Made by a program: the position numbers and the translations under genes
Shown: piece after piece, positions 1 to 5,373 of the stretch
Position numbering within the stretch: the stretch's first letter is position 1
Layout: each line of letters starts with the position of its first letter
DNA from: an uncultured Labedella sp.
Lineage (GTDB): Bacteria > Actinomycetota > Actinomycetes > Actinomycetales > Microbacteriaceae
DNA length: 5,373 nt
Assembly: GCA_934636065.1 (NCBI GenBank)
Contig: CAKTZW010000169.1
Coordinates: 1 to 5,373 of the forward strand
Direction of reading: 5' to 3'
Notes under the pieces: generated by a model
What the model saw: only the letters and a program-made list of their open reading frames with translations
What the model was told of the DNA's origin: nothing
Database searches by the model: none

Positions 1-1961
1 ACCTCGGGCTCGTCCGCTCGCGCGAGCGCGACGGGGTCCCCGTCCTGGAACCCGAGCACTCCCTCCTCGCGGACAGCGTCGTCGCGGCGATCCCGCACGC
101 GGAGCGGCTCGCCCTCCACGCCGCCGCGGCAGCCGAATTCGGAGGCCACCGTGCCCTGCGGCACCGCGTCGCGGCCGCGGACTCCGAGGACCGGGCGCTC
201 GCCGACGACCTCATCGCCGCCGCGCACGCCGCGGCCGATCGCGGCCACCACGACCACGCGGTCGACCTCGCGATGTCGGCCCTCCGCGTGGCCGGCGCGG
301 ACACCGACGCCGAGGAGCGCCTGCTGCCGGTCGTCGGGCTCCTCGTGCTCCGCACCCGTCGGCACGAGCGCGCGTTCGGTCTCGTGTCGTCCTTCGAGCG
401 GCTCGAGCCGTCGCTCGTGCGCGAGCTCATCCTGCTCGAGCTCTACACGTTGACGGGGCGCCTGCCGGAGGCGATGGCGAGTGGAGAGCGCATCCTCGCC
501 GATCCGTCGTCGACGCCCGAGGCGCGCACGATCCGCGCCGCCGCAGCGGAGGACATCGCGCGCGTCCAGATGGCGATGCAGGACTTCCGCCCGGTGGTCC
601 GACAGGCCGACGCGGCGCTCGAGCTCCTCCGCGCGGCTCCCTCGAATCCGGGCGAGCTCGACGATCCCACGCTGCGGTGGCTCGTCCATCCCGTCGAACG
701 CGAGATGCGGACGCTCGCCTGGCGCCTCGCGGGCGCCGCGCGGGTCGGAGACGTCGGCACGGTGCGCGAGACCGTCGTCGCCCTCGACGAGCTCTTCGCT
801 CGGGCGCCGGACAGCGCCGCGACGATCGACGCCCACGTCGCGCGCGCCCGTGTGTTCCTCGGAATGGGAGACCTCGACCGCGCCGTCGCCGACTTGACGC
901 GCGTCGATGCCCTCCTCCGTCGCTTCTCGACGAGTTGGACGGGCGGCATCGGCCGCGCGATCCACGCCCACCTGCTGTTCCACACGGGCGCGTGGGACAC
1001 GTCCGTGTCGACGGCGGACACGGCCGTGGCCCTCGCGCTCGACGAGACGAACCTGTCGGGCTGGCCGATCGCCCTCGCCGTCTCGGCGCTCGTCCGCGCG
1101 GCCCGCGGCGAACACGAGGCGGCCGCGGCGCGCCTCGACGCCGCGGCCACGGCGGCGGCGACGTGGAGCTTCTCCGCCTACGACGCCGAGATCGCACACA
1201 TCGCCCGGGCCGAGTCGGCACGCGCGCGCGGCGACCGGACCGCGCAGCTCGAGGCGACCGATCCGCTCGGCGACACACCGCTCCCCGGCTCGGCCAACAC
1301 GTGGCTCAGCTACCGCATCGACGCGCTCGCGGCCCTCGGCCGTCCGGACGAGGCCCGGCAGCTCCTCTCCCTCTGCCGCGACCCCCGCACCGGCTGGCGC
1401 CCCGTCGCGGGTTCGCTCGACTGGCTCGACGGGCGGATCGCCGAGGCCGATGGCGACTTCGACGCCGCCCGCGCCGCCTACGCCCGGGCCGTCGCCGACG
1501 CGGAGGACGCACGGTTCCCCTTCCCGCTCGCCGTCGCGCACCACGACCTCGCCCGCGTGCTGGCCCGCGCCCGACGGACGGACGAGGCGGCGACCCACCT
1601 CGAGCACGCCATCGCGGGGTTCGCTCAGCTCGGGGCGACCCCGTACACCGACCGCTCCACGGCGGCGCTCGTGTCTCTCGACCCCGCCACGGCCGAGCGG
1701 GCGTCGCGACCCCACCACGCGGATCCGCTCGCATCGCTCACCACCCGCGAGCGGCAGGTGGCCCACGCGCTCAGCACCGGCCTGACGAACCGGGAGATCG
1801 CGGAGTCCTTCTACGTGTCCGTGACCACGGTCAACTTCCACGTCCGCAACGTGCTCGCGAAGCTCGGGCTCGCGTCCCGCCGGGAGCTGCGCACCCTCGT
1901 CGGCGCCTCGCTCGAAGCGCGGCGCCGAGGGGCGAACGTGAGGGGCCCTATCAATTCTTGA
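1..1961 (+). CDS. LuxR-family transcriptional regulator, large ATPase/helical-repeat (LAL/MalT-like) type, 5' truncated
   Basis: The reading frame is open from the first base (first full codon at 3) to a TGA at 1959-1961, giving 652 visible residues. It is the C-terminal part of a protein class that usually approaches 900 residues; the P-loop ATPase half would lie before the window. Residues 1-50 resemble the segment after the ATPase domain in this class, with 'HSLLADSVVAAIP', an ERLALHAAAA helix and 'RHRVAAA'. The middle is Ala/Leu/Arg-rich paired helices like TPR units, clearest near residues 287-302 (GMGDLDRAVADL), 367-385, 479-500 (ADGDFDAARAAYARAV) and 520-545. Residues 577-635 form a GerE/LuxR helix-turn-helix: LTTRERQVAHAL, then LTNREIAESFYVSVTTV, then LAKLG and SRREL. 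Such proteins are cytoplasmic DNA-binding regulators, often responding to a ligand or partner protein; the signal and target genes cannot be told from here. It converges on ispE and looks unrelated to it. The class call is firm and the biological role is unknown. Confidence 0.9.
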   Translation, partial: LGLVRSRERDGVPVLEPEHSLLADSVVAAIPHAERLALHAAAAAEFGGHRALRHRVAAADSEDRALADDLIAAAHAAADRGHHDHAVDLAMSALRVAGADTDAEERLLPVVGLLVLRTRRHERAFGLVSSFERLEPSLVRELILLELYTLTGRLPEAMASGERILADPSSTPEARTIRAAAAEDIARVQMAMQDFRPVVRQADAALELLRAAPSNPGELDDPTLRWLVHPVEREMRTLAWRLAGAARVGDVGTVRETVVALDELFARAPDSAATIDAHVARARVFLGMGDLDRAVADLTRVDALLRRFSTSWTGGIGRAIHAHLLFHTGAWDTSVSTADTAVALALDETNLSGWPIALAVSALVRAARGEHEAAAARLDAAATAAATWSFSAYDAEIAHIARAESARARGDRTAQLEATDPLGDTPLPGSANTWLSYRIDALAALGRPDEARQLLSLCRDPRTGWRPVAGSLDWLDGRIAEADGDFDAARAAYARAVADAEDARFPFPLAVAHHDLARVLARARRTDEAATHLEHAIAGFAQLGATPYTDRSTAALVSLDPATAERASRPHHADPLASLTTRERQVAHALSTGLTNREIAESFYVSVTTVNFHVRNVLAKLGLASRRELRTLVGASLEARRRGANVRGPINS

Positions 1962-1986
1962 CGGTTCTGACCCGCTGATCTAGACC
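1958..1986 (+). promoter_or_regulatory. Weak promoter-like pair at the end of the regulator gene
   Basis: TTGACG at 1958-1963 overlaps the regulator's stop codon and is followed, after exactly 17 bases, by TAGACC at 1981-1986. The first hexamer is one base from the -35 consensus. The second keeps the T and A of the -10 but lacks its final T, so the match is poor. Predicted transcription would begin inside the palindrome at 1986-1999 and run toward the stem-loop at 2106-2137. No gene is visible downstream on this strand, so the only candidate product is a short RNA. This may well be chance. Confidence 0.18.
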
Positions 1987-1999
1987 CCGGTCGACCGGG
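1986..1999. repeat. Perfect 14-bp palindrome, operator or small terminator hairpin
   Basis: CCCGGTCGACCGGG is a perfect dyad lying 24 bases past the regulator's stop codon. As RNA it could form a 5-bp G/C stem around a UCGA loop, a modest terminator; as DNA it has the symmetry of a dimeric regulator's site. No T-run follows. The symmetry is certain and the role is not. Confidence 0.5.
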
Positions 2000-2105
2000 C
2001 ACGTAGCGTCATGACGACCCCCTTCGAGCGCCGGAATCCGCGCGGCCGCCCCGCGAGCCGACACCCGACCGGATTCCTTCCCGGGCGCCGAGTGGTCCAC
2101 TCCGA

Positions 2106-2137
2106 TCGGCGGTCGAGGCGAAAGCCTCGGCCGCCGA
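2106..2137 (+). terminator. Probable terminator stem-loop (14-bp stem, GAAA loop) for the LuxR-type gene
   Basis: Bases 2106-2119 pair with 2124-2137 around the loop GAAA (2120-2123), closed by C2119-G2124. The only non-Watson-Crick position is 2113/2130. In a + strand transcript this is an allowed U-G wobble and the loop is a stabilising GNRA tetraloop; in a - strand transcript the same position is an A/C mismatch and the loop is UUUC. The structure is therefore better as + strand RNA and fits the end of the regulator's transcript, about 145 nt after its stop codon. No U-tract follows, which is common for hairpin terminators in high-GC actinomycetes but weakens the call. A processing or stability element is an alternative. 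Confidence 0.55.
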
Positions 2138-2151
2138 CGCCGGAACACCGC

Positions 2152-2179
2152 CCGCTCGGGTCGATGACGCCCCGAGCGG
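2152..2179. terminator. Second stem-loop in the convergent gap (9-bp stem, 10-nt loop)
   Basis: CCGCTCGGG (2152-2160) is the exact reverse complement of CCCGAGCGG (2171-2179), with a 10-base loop between. The stem is equally good on both strands, so it could serve ispE, whose stop codon is 66 nt away, or back up the stem-loop at 2106-2137. It is GC-only apart from one A-T pair and has no T-run on either side. Confidence 0.4.
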
Positions 2180-2220
2180 CGGCCCCGGCCGAGTCGATCG
2201 ACCGAGGTGCGGGACAGCTT

Positions 2221-2252
2221 GTCAGTCGGTCAGTCGATCAGCCGGTCAGTCG
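2221..2252. repeat. Tandem 8-bp direct repeats over the ispE stop codon
   Basis: Four adjoining octamers can be read: GTCAGTCG (2221-2228), GTCAGTCG (2229-2236), ATCAGCCG (2237-2244) and GTCAGTCG (2245-2252). Three are identical and one has two changes; each is itself two GTCA/GTCG-like tetramers. The unit at 2245-2252 contains the ispE stop codon (2246-2248), and the other three lie just past it in ispE's direction. A gain or loss of those three units would alter only the ispE 3' untranslated region. Confidence 0.8.
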
Positions 2253-3181
2253 GCGATCACTCGTGCGCCGGCGACCGGGCCGGTCACACGCACGGCACGC
2301 ACACCCGACACGCTCAACGCGACCTGCAGGTCGATTGCCGACTCGACGTCGCCCGCGAGCAGGGCGACCGTGGGCCCGGAGCCCGACACGATGCCGGCGA
2401 GCGCTCCACTCGTCTCGCCCCGTTCGAGGACATCGGCGAGCTCCGGGCGCAAGCGCAGCGCCGGGGCCTGCAGGTCGTTCGACAGGCAGTCCGCGAGCAT
2501 CTCGGGATCCCCCGCGCGCAACGCCTGCAGGACGTTCGGGTCGACGACGGGAGCCGTGGAGGCCGGCCGGATGTCGGCGGCGTAGCGCTCTCGGTGCGCA
2601 TCGAGAGCCGTGTACACGTCGGGCGTGGACATGCCCTCGTCGGAGAAGACGAGCACCCAGTGGAACGAGCCGCGCGCGAGGGCGGGAGACAGCCGGTCCC
2701 CGCGATCGGTCCCGATCGCCGTGCCGCCGAGGAGCGCGAACGGCACGTCGGCCCCCAAGCGCGCGGCGAGCTTGACGAGCTGCTCCTTCGGCAGCGCCGT
2801 GCCCCAGAGCGCATCGCACGCGACGAGGGCCGCCGCGGCGTCCGCGGAGCCGCCGCCCATCCCGCCCGCGATGGGCACGTTCTTCTCGATGTCGAGGTGC
2901 ACTCCCCCGCGGTAGCCGGTGCGACGGGCGAGCGCGCGCGCCGCACGGATCGCGAGGTTCGACCCGTCCGTGGGCAGACCGGAGACGTCGACCGAGCCCG
3001 TGAAGGCGACCGAGAAGTCGTCGGCGACCCGCGCGACGACGTCCTCGTACAGGGACACGGCCTGATACGCGGTGGCGACCTCGTGGTAGCCGTCGTCGCG
3101 AACCTCCCCGACGCGCAGGAAGACGTTGATCTTGCCGGGCGCCCGCACCCGAACGGGGTGATGCGCGGCCTGGGCTCCCAT
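2246..3181 (-). CDS. ispE: 4-diphosphocytidyl-2-C-methyl-D-erythritol kinase
   Basis: IspE uses ATP to phosphorylate the 2-hydroxyl of CDP-methylerythritol, the fourth step of the cytoplasmic MEP route to isoprenoid precursors. The 311-residue product has the GHMP-kinase layout. The N-terminal APGKINVFL (residues 14-22) carries the conserved Lys17 and is followed by DGYHEV (30-35). The glycine-rich ATP loop is at 102-116, with [18 protein letters not shown] (142-148) carries the likely catalytic Asp145, and [10 protein letters not shown] (266-275) is the C-terminal GHMP motif. Length is normal. It follows rsmA in the same direction after a 74-nt gap that holds a strong stem-loop, unlike the tight spacing upstream. 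The ATG at 3181 is the only reasonable start: an in-frame TAG lies 10-12 bases upstream and no ATG or GTG occurs before residue 12. GGAGG sits only one base before the ATG, too close for normal ribosome binding, so initiation may be leaderless. The function is secure. Confidence 0.96.
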   Translation of the reverse strand: MGAQAAHHPVRVRAPGKINVFLRVGEVRDDGYHEVATAYQAVSLYEDVVARVADDFSVAFTGSVDVSGLPTDGSNLAIRAARALARRTGYRGGVHLDIEKNVPIAGGMGGGSADAAAALVACDALWGTALPKEQLVKLAARLGADVPFALLGGTAIGTDRGDRLSPALARGSFHWVLVFSDEGMSTPDVYTALDAHRERYAADIRPASTAPVVDPNVLQALRAGDPEMLADCLSNDLQAPALRLRPELADVLERGETSGALAGIVSGSGPTVALLAGDVESAIDLQVALSVSGVRAVRVTGPVAGARVIAD

Positions 3182-3182
3182 G

Positions 3183-3193
3183 CCTCCAACCTA
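3183..3193 (-). promoter_or_regulatory. Start region of ispE: -10-like TAGGTT at leaderless distance, with a misplaced GGAGG
   Basis: Read on the - strand, TAGGTT (3193-3188) fits the actinobacterial -10 pattern TAnnnT and ends six bases before the A of the ispE ATG, the usual distance for a transcript that starts at the initiation codon. GGAGG (3187-3183) lies between them with a one-base gap to ATG, which is poor spacing for a ribosome binding site. No convincing -35 is visible: with a 17-base spacer it would be TCGTCT. A leaderless ispE mRNA is therefore possible but unproven. Confidence 0.35.
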
Positions 3194-3211
3194 GACCAGC
3201 GGGACCGGGGA

Positions 3212-3238
3212 GACGATCGCGGGGCGCCCGCGATCGTC
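3212..3238 (-). terminator. Perfect 12-bp stem-loop between rsmA and ispE
   Basis: GACGATCGCGGG (3212-3223) and CCCGCGATCGTC (3227-3238) are exact reverse complements around a 3-base loop. The structure begins 17 bases after the rsmA stop codon and ends 30 bases before the ispE ATG. It has the place and strength of a terminator or attenuator for the metG-tatD-rsmA transcript, but no T-run follows in the direction of transcription (TCCCCGG). It could instead be a 3'-end stabiliser or a processing site within a longer operon. Confidence 0.5.
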
Positions 3239-3255
3239 GCCAGGCCTCGGCGGTC

Positions 3256-4221
3256 TCAGTCGGTCGCGACCTCGTCGGACTCGGGCGGCCGGACGGCGAG
3301 CAGCGCTCGTCCGATCGCGATGAAGCTCTCGACGTCGAGTTCCTCCCCCCGGGCCGTCGTCGCGACGCCCGCGGTCTCCAACGCCGCGCTCGACCGGGAC
3401 GAGTCGCCGAAGAGGACGGCGAGCGACTGCCGCAGCATCTTGCGCCGCTGTCCGAAGGCGGCGTCGACGACGTCGAAGGTCGCCCGCCGGAGGCGCTCGT
3501 CCCCCGGCTGCTCGGCGGCGCGCTCGAACGCGACGAGGACCGAGTCGACGTTCGGCACCGGCCAGAACACCTGGCGACCGACGTTCCCGGCCGTCCGCCA
3601 CGAGCCGTACCACGCGGCCTTGACGCTCGGGGAGCCGTACACCTTCGACCCAGGAACGGCGGCCAGGCGGTGCCCCACCTCCGCCTGGACCATGACGACA
3701 CCCGAGCGCAGGAGCGGGAAATGCTCGAGGAAGTGCAGCAGCACGGGAACAGAGACGTTGTACGGCAGGTTCGCGACGAGCCGCACGGGGTCGCCGGGAA
3801 GCGCCCTGATCCGCATGGCGTCCTCGTGCACGACGGTCAGGCGCGCGTGCGGTGCGAGCGCCGCCACCGTCCGCGGCAGCTGCTCGGCGAGCCGACCGTC
3901 GATCTCGACGGCGAGCACGTCGGCGCCCGCCGCAAGGAGCCCGAGCGTGAGCGAGCCGAGACCGGGCCCGATCTCGACGACGGTCTCCCCCGCGCGCACT
4001 CCTGCGACCGTCACGATCCGGCGCACCGTGTTCGCGTCGATGACGAAGTTCTGGCCCAGCTTCTTCGTCGGCTGCAGGTCGAGGGCATCGGCGAGGTCGC
4101 GGATCTCCGCGGGGCCGAGCAGACGGACGCCGTGCGCCGCGTCGCCGGGCGCCGCGTCGTCGGGCGCCGCGCCGTCACCCGGCGCCGTCGCTCGGTCCGG
4201 TGTCTCGGGGAGCTCAGTCAT
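3256..4221 (-). CDS. rsmA: 16S rRNA (adenine(1518)-N6/adenine(1519)-N6)-dimethyltransferase
   Basis: RsmA (KsgA) transfers four methyl groups from S-adenosylmethionine to two adjacent adenines near the 3' end of 16S rRNA, late in 30S assembly; its loss typically gives kasugamycin resistance. The 321-residue product shows KKLGQNFVID (53-62), the SAM loop EIGPGLGSLT (83-92), the acidic ribose-binding VEID (105-108), EDA (133-135), the catalytic NLPYN (151-155), WPVPNVDSVLV (220-230) and RRKML (259-263). It is longer than most members (about 270-290 residues) because of an Ala/Pro/Gly/Asp-rich N-terminal tail. The ATG at 4221 is well supported: no other ATG or GTG occurs before the conserved core (Val32 is GTC), and it gives an ATGACTGA overlap with the tatD stop codon. 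No strong ribosome binding site precedes it, which fits translational coupling to tatD. Confidence 0.97.
   Translation of the reverse strand: MTELPETPDRATAPGDGAAPDDAAPGDAAHGVRLLGPAEIRDLADALDLQPTKKLGQNFVIDANTVRRIVTVAGVRAGETVVEIGPGLGSLTLGLLAAGADVLAVEIDGRLAEQLPRTVAALAPHARLTVVHEDAMRIRALPGDPVRLVANLPYNVSVPVLLHFLEHFPLLRSGVVMVQAEVGHRLAAVPGSKVYGSPSVKAAWYGSWRTAGNVGRQVFWPVPNVDSVLVAFERAAEQPGDERLRRATFDVVDAAFGQRRKMLRQSLAVLFGDSSRSSAALETAGVATTARGEELDVESFIAIGRALLAVRPPESDEVATD
4136..4183 (-). repeat. 15-bp tandem repeat encoding the AP(G/D)DA tail of RsmA
   Basis: Two 15-bp units at 4136-4150 and 4151-4165 differ by one base, and a degenerate 18-base third copy follows at 4166-4183. They encode repeated AP(G/D)D(A/G)A residues at about positions 12-30 of RsmA, before the conserved fold. 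Because the units are multiples of three, copy-number changes would leave the reading frame intact. Confidence 0.65.
4214..4221 (-). other. 8-nt overlap of the tatD stop and rsmA start
   Basis: On the - strand the bases read ATGACTGA: the rsmA ATG begins inside the end of tatD, and the tatD TGA closes the overlap one frame away. With no clear ribosome binding site for rsmA, ribosomes finishing tatD probably re-initiate here, tying the levels of the two proteins together. Confidence 0.75.
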
Positions 4222-5107
4222 CGAGACCGTCGTCCCACGAGCCGTACACCCGCTCGGTGTTGGCCGCGACGACCGCGGCGAGCTCGTCCTCCGCGACCTC
4301 GAGGGTGTCCGCCATCGAACGCAGCGTGTACGGGATGAGGTACGGGGCGTTGGGCCGGCCCCGGAACGGCGTGGGCGTGAGGTACGGCGCGTCCGTCTCG
4401 ACGAGGACGAGCTCGCGCGGCGCCACGCGCAGCGCCTCGCGGAGGCTCCCCGCGTTCGAGAAGCTCACGGTCCCGGCGAAGGACAGGTACCAGCCGTGCT
4501 CGGCGCAGACGCGCGCGAGCGCCTCGTCGCCCGAGAAGCAGTGGAAGACGGTCTTCTCGGGCGCGCCGACGCGCAGCAGTGTCTCGACGACGGCGTCGTG
4601 CGCGTCGCGGTCGTGGATCTGCAGCGCGGTATCGGTGCGCTTCGCGATGTCGATGTGGGCCTCGAACGACGCGAACTGGGCGGCGCGACCGTCCTCCCCG
4701 GTGCGGAAGAAGTCGAGTCCCGTCTCGCCCACGCCGCGCACCCGCGGCCGCGCAGCGAGCTCCGCGATCGTCTCGAGCGCCTCGTCGAGCCGACCGTCGG
4801 CCGCGAGTTCGGGGGCGTCGTTCGGGTGGATCGCGACGGCGGCGAGCACGCGCGGCTCGGCGGCGGCGAGCTCGGCGCTCCAGATCGAGGTGGTCACGTC
4901 CGTCCCCACCTGCACGACGCCGCGGACGCCGGCCGCCGCGGCGCGCTCGAGCTGCGTCTCGACGCCGAGCGGGTCGTCGCCGTCCGCGACCTCGAGGTGC
5001 GTGTGGTTGTCGTAGACCGCGACGGCGAGCGGGCTCGGCTCCTCCGGCCAGCTGCGATCGCGTCGGCCGTGATCGGAGCGCGACCTCACGTGTTCGTGGT
5101 CCGCCAT
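4214..5107 (-). CDS. tatD: TatD-family metal-dependent hydrolase / deoxyribonuclease
   Basis: Members are cytoplasmic TIM-barrel metalloenzymes of the amidohydrolase group; characterised ones are Mg-dependent 3'-5' exonucleases or DNases linked to DNA repair. The 297-residue product shows all metal-site signatures: DNHTHLE (33-39) with His35 and His37, AIHPND (92-97), GVGETGLDF (125-133) with Glu128, LQIHDRDA (162-169) with His165, FHCFSG (188-193) with His189, and ETDAPYL (237-243) with Asp239. GRPNAPYLIPY (250-260) is the usual family ending. About 30 charged residues precede the barrel. The ATG at 5107 is chosen because it lies 13 nt after the metG stop codon with a purine-rich GGGACGGGA before it; a GTG at residue 7 is a less likely alternative. 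The true substrate in this organism and the choice among tatD, ycfH and yjjV paralogue names cannot be settled from sequence; position after metG is the normal actinobacterial one. Confidence 0.93.
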   Translation of the reverse strand: MADHEHVRSRSDHGRRDRSWPEEPSPLAVAVYDNHTHLEVADGDDPLGVETQLERAAAAGVRGVVQVGTDVTTSIWSAELAAAEPRVLAAVAIHPNDAPELAADGRLDEALETIAELAARPRVRGVGETGLDFFRTGEDGRAAQFASFEAHIDIAKRTDTALQIHDRDAHDAVVETLLRVGAPEKTVFHCFSGDEALARVCAEHGWYLSFAGTVSFSNAGSLREALRVAPRELVLVETDAPYLTPTPFRGRPNAPYLIPYTLRSMADTLEVAEDELAAVVAANTERVYGSWDDGLDD

Positions 5108-5120
5108 CGTCCCGTCCCGC

Positions 5121-5373
5121 TCAGGAGGTCGCGAGCTCGATGCGCGGGAACAGCGGCTCGAGCGGAGCCACGGTCACGCCGGCGGGCAACTGACCCCAGC
5201 GACCGGCCTCCCGGACCGGCTGGTCGCGCAGCGCCCCGAGCGCGGCCTCGGCTCCGATCGCCGTCCACAGGACCGGGGTCGTCTTCGTGAGCACCGGAGA
5301 GAGGAGCACGGCGAGCGCCCGCAGCCCCTCCGTCGCCGTGTAGAGGACGGTCCCGAGGCGCTCGCGCTGCGCC
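5121..5373 (-). CDS. metG: Methionine--tRNA ligase, C-terminal end (5' part outside the window)
   Basis: The frame enters from the right edge and stops at 5121-5123, showing the last 83 residues. They match the helical anticodon-binding end of bacterial MetG: a TEGLRALAVLLSPVL helix, PVLWTAIG, then WGQLPAGVTVAPLEPLFPRIE. LFPRIE close to the C-terminus is characteristic, and the protein ends a few residues later, so there is no added tRNA-binding (EMAP-like) domain. MetG activates methionine and attaches it to initiator and elongator tRNA-Met. The catalytic HIGH and KMSKS regions lie beyond the window. The stop codon is 13 nt from the tatD ATG, so the two are almost surely co-transcribed. Confidence 0.93.
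   Translation of the reverse strand, partial: AQRERLGTVLYTATEGLRALAVLLSPVLTKTTPVLWTAIGAEAALGALRDQPVREAGRWGQLPAGVTVAPLEPLFPRIELATS

Larger units (their letters stand above)
1962..2245. other. Gene-free stretch between convergent genes, dense in inverted repeats
   Basis: I find no credible gene in these 284 bases; the open frames crossing them are Arg/Pro-rich and continue antisense to ispE. The stretch holds several dyad symmetries: a 14-bp palindrome at 1986-1999, CGTCATGACG at 2007-2016, 8-bp arms at 2033-2040 and 2070-2077, GAGTGG-T-CCACTC at 2090-2102, a long stem-loop at 2106-2137, a 9-bp stem-loop at 2152-2179 and GTCGATCGAC at 2193-2202. An array of 8-bp direct repeats starts at 2221. 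Its place between two converging genes fits transcription termination for both, though not every palindrome is needed for that. Confidence 0.7.

Noticed and set aside
677..1978. 433-codon + strand frame inside the regulator
   Set aside because: It is an out-of-frame shadow, extremely Arg-rich, while the correct frame carries the helix-turn-helix motif and the repeats.
1951..2148. 65-codon frame on the - strand in the convergent gap
   Set aside because: Low-complexity Arg/Pro/Gly-rich product, no ribosome binding site, and it spans several of the inverted repeats.
2011..2775. ATG-started + strand frame beginning in the convergent gap, just after the promoter-like pair
   Set aside because: Its first 80 residues are Arg/Pro-rich with no recognisable domain, and it continues antisense through ispE. 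The ATG lies in a palindrome and lacks a ribosome binding site.
3257..3265. CAGTCGGTC at the rsmA stop codon, also present in the octamer array at 2223-2231
   Set aside because: A single 9-base match set by the common codons GAC-TGA at two gene ends; not enough to call a dispersed element.
2238..3701. 487-codon frame on the - strand over ispE and part of rsmA
   Set aside because: It is a shifted frame of two genes that show full family motifs in their own frames; its product is Arg/Ser-rich and unlike any known protein.
2207..5290. Open frame of 1027 codons on the + strand, antisense to ispE, rsmA, tatD and metG
   Set aside because: It mirrors four well-supported genes on the other strand and gives an Arg-rich product with no recognisable domain. 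Long antisense frames are expected in very GC-rich coding DNA, where stop codons are rare.
1..5373. Insertion sequences, CRISPR arrays, tRNA or rRNA genes, attachment sites, toxin-antitoxin or phage-defence genes
   Set aside because: Looked for and not seen: no transposase or integrase motifs, no regularly spaced repeats with unique spacers, and no cloverleaf or rRNA-like stretches.

Overview
The window is very GC-rich DNA whose codon third positions are almost all G or C. The gene order metG-tatD-rsmA-ispE is a known actinobacterial arrangement, so a high-GC actinomycete is the natural source. The lack of rpfB between tatD and rsmA, together with the protein style, suggests a Microbacteriaceae-like organism. 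That family-level placement is inference and was not tested by a search.

Layout. Positions 1-1961 (+ strand) hold the C-terminal 652 codons of a large LuxR-type regulator of the ATPase-plus-helical-repeat (LAL/MalT-like) class; its ATPase half lies before the window. Positions 1962-2245 are a gene-free stretch between convergent genes, rich in inverted repeats: a 14-bp perfect palindrome, a 14-bp stem with a GAAA loop, a 9-bp stem-loop and shorter palindromes. It ends in an array of 8-bp direct repeats that runs over the ispE stop codon. Positions 2246-5373 (- strand) hold four housekeeping genes, read from the right edge leftwards: metG (3' end only), tatD, rsmA and ispE.

How they work together. 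metG, tatD and rsmA are tightly packed: 13 nt separate metG from tatD, and tatD and rsmA overlap by 8 nt, so they probably form one translationally coupled transcript. MetG charges tRNA-Met, RsmA dimethylates 16S rRNA during 30S maturation, TatD is a metal-dependent nuclease/hydrolase, and IspE is a kinase of the MEP isoprenoid pathway. ispE is set apart by a 74-nt gap with a perfect 12-bp stem-loop and a -10-like hexamer at leaderless distance from its ATG, so it may have its own transcription start. The LuxR-type regulator converges on ispE and shows no functional link to it.

I see no new biological system here. The coding content is ordinary, and the points worth a second look are in the two non-coding gaps and the RsmA N-terminal extension. 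There is no tRNA, rRNA, CRISPR array or insertion sequence that I can recognise.
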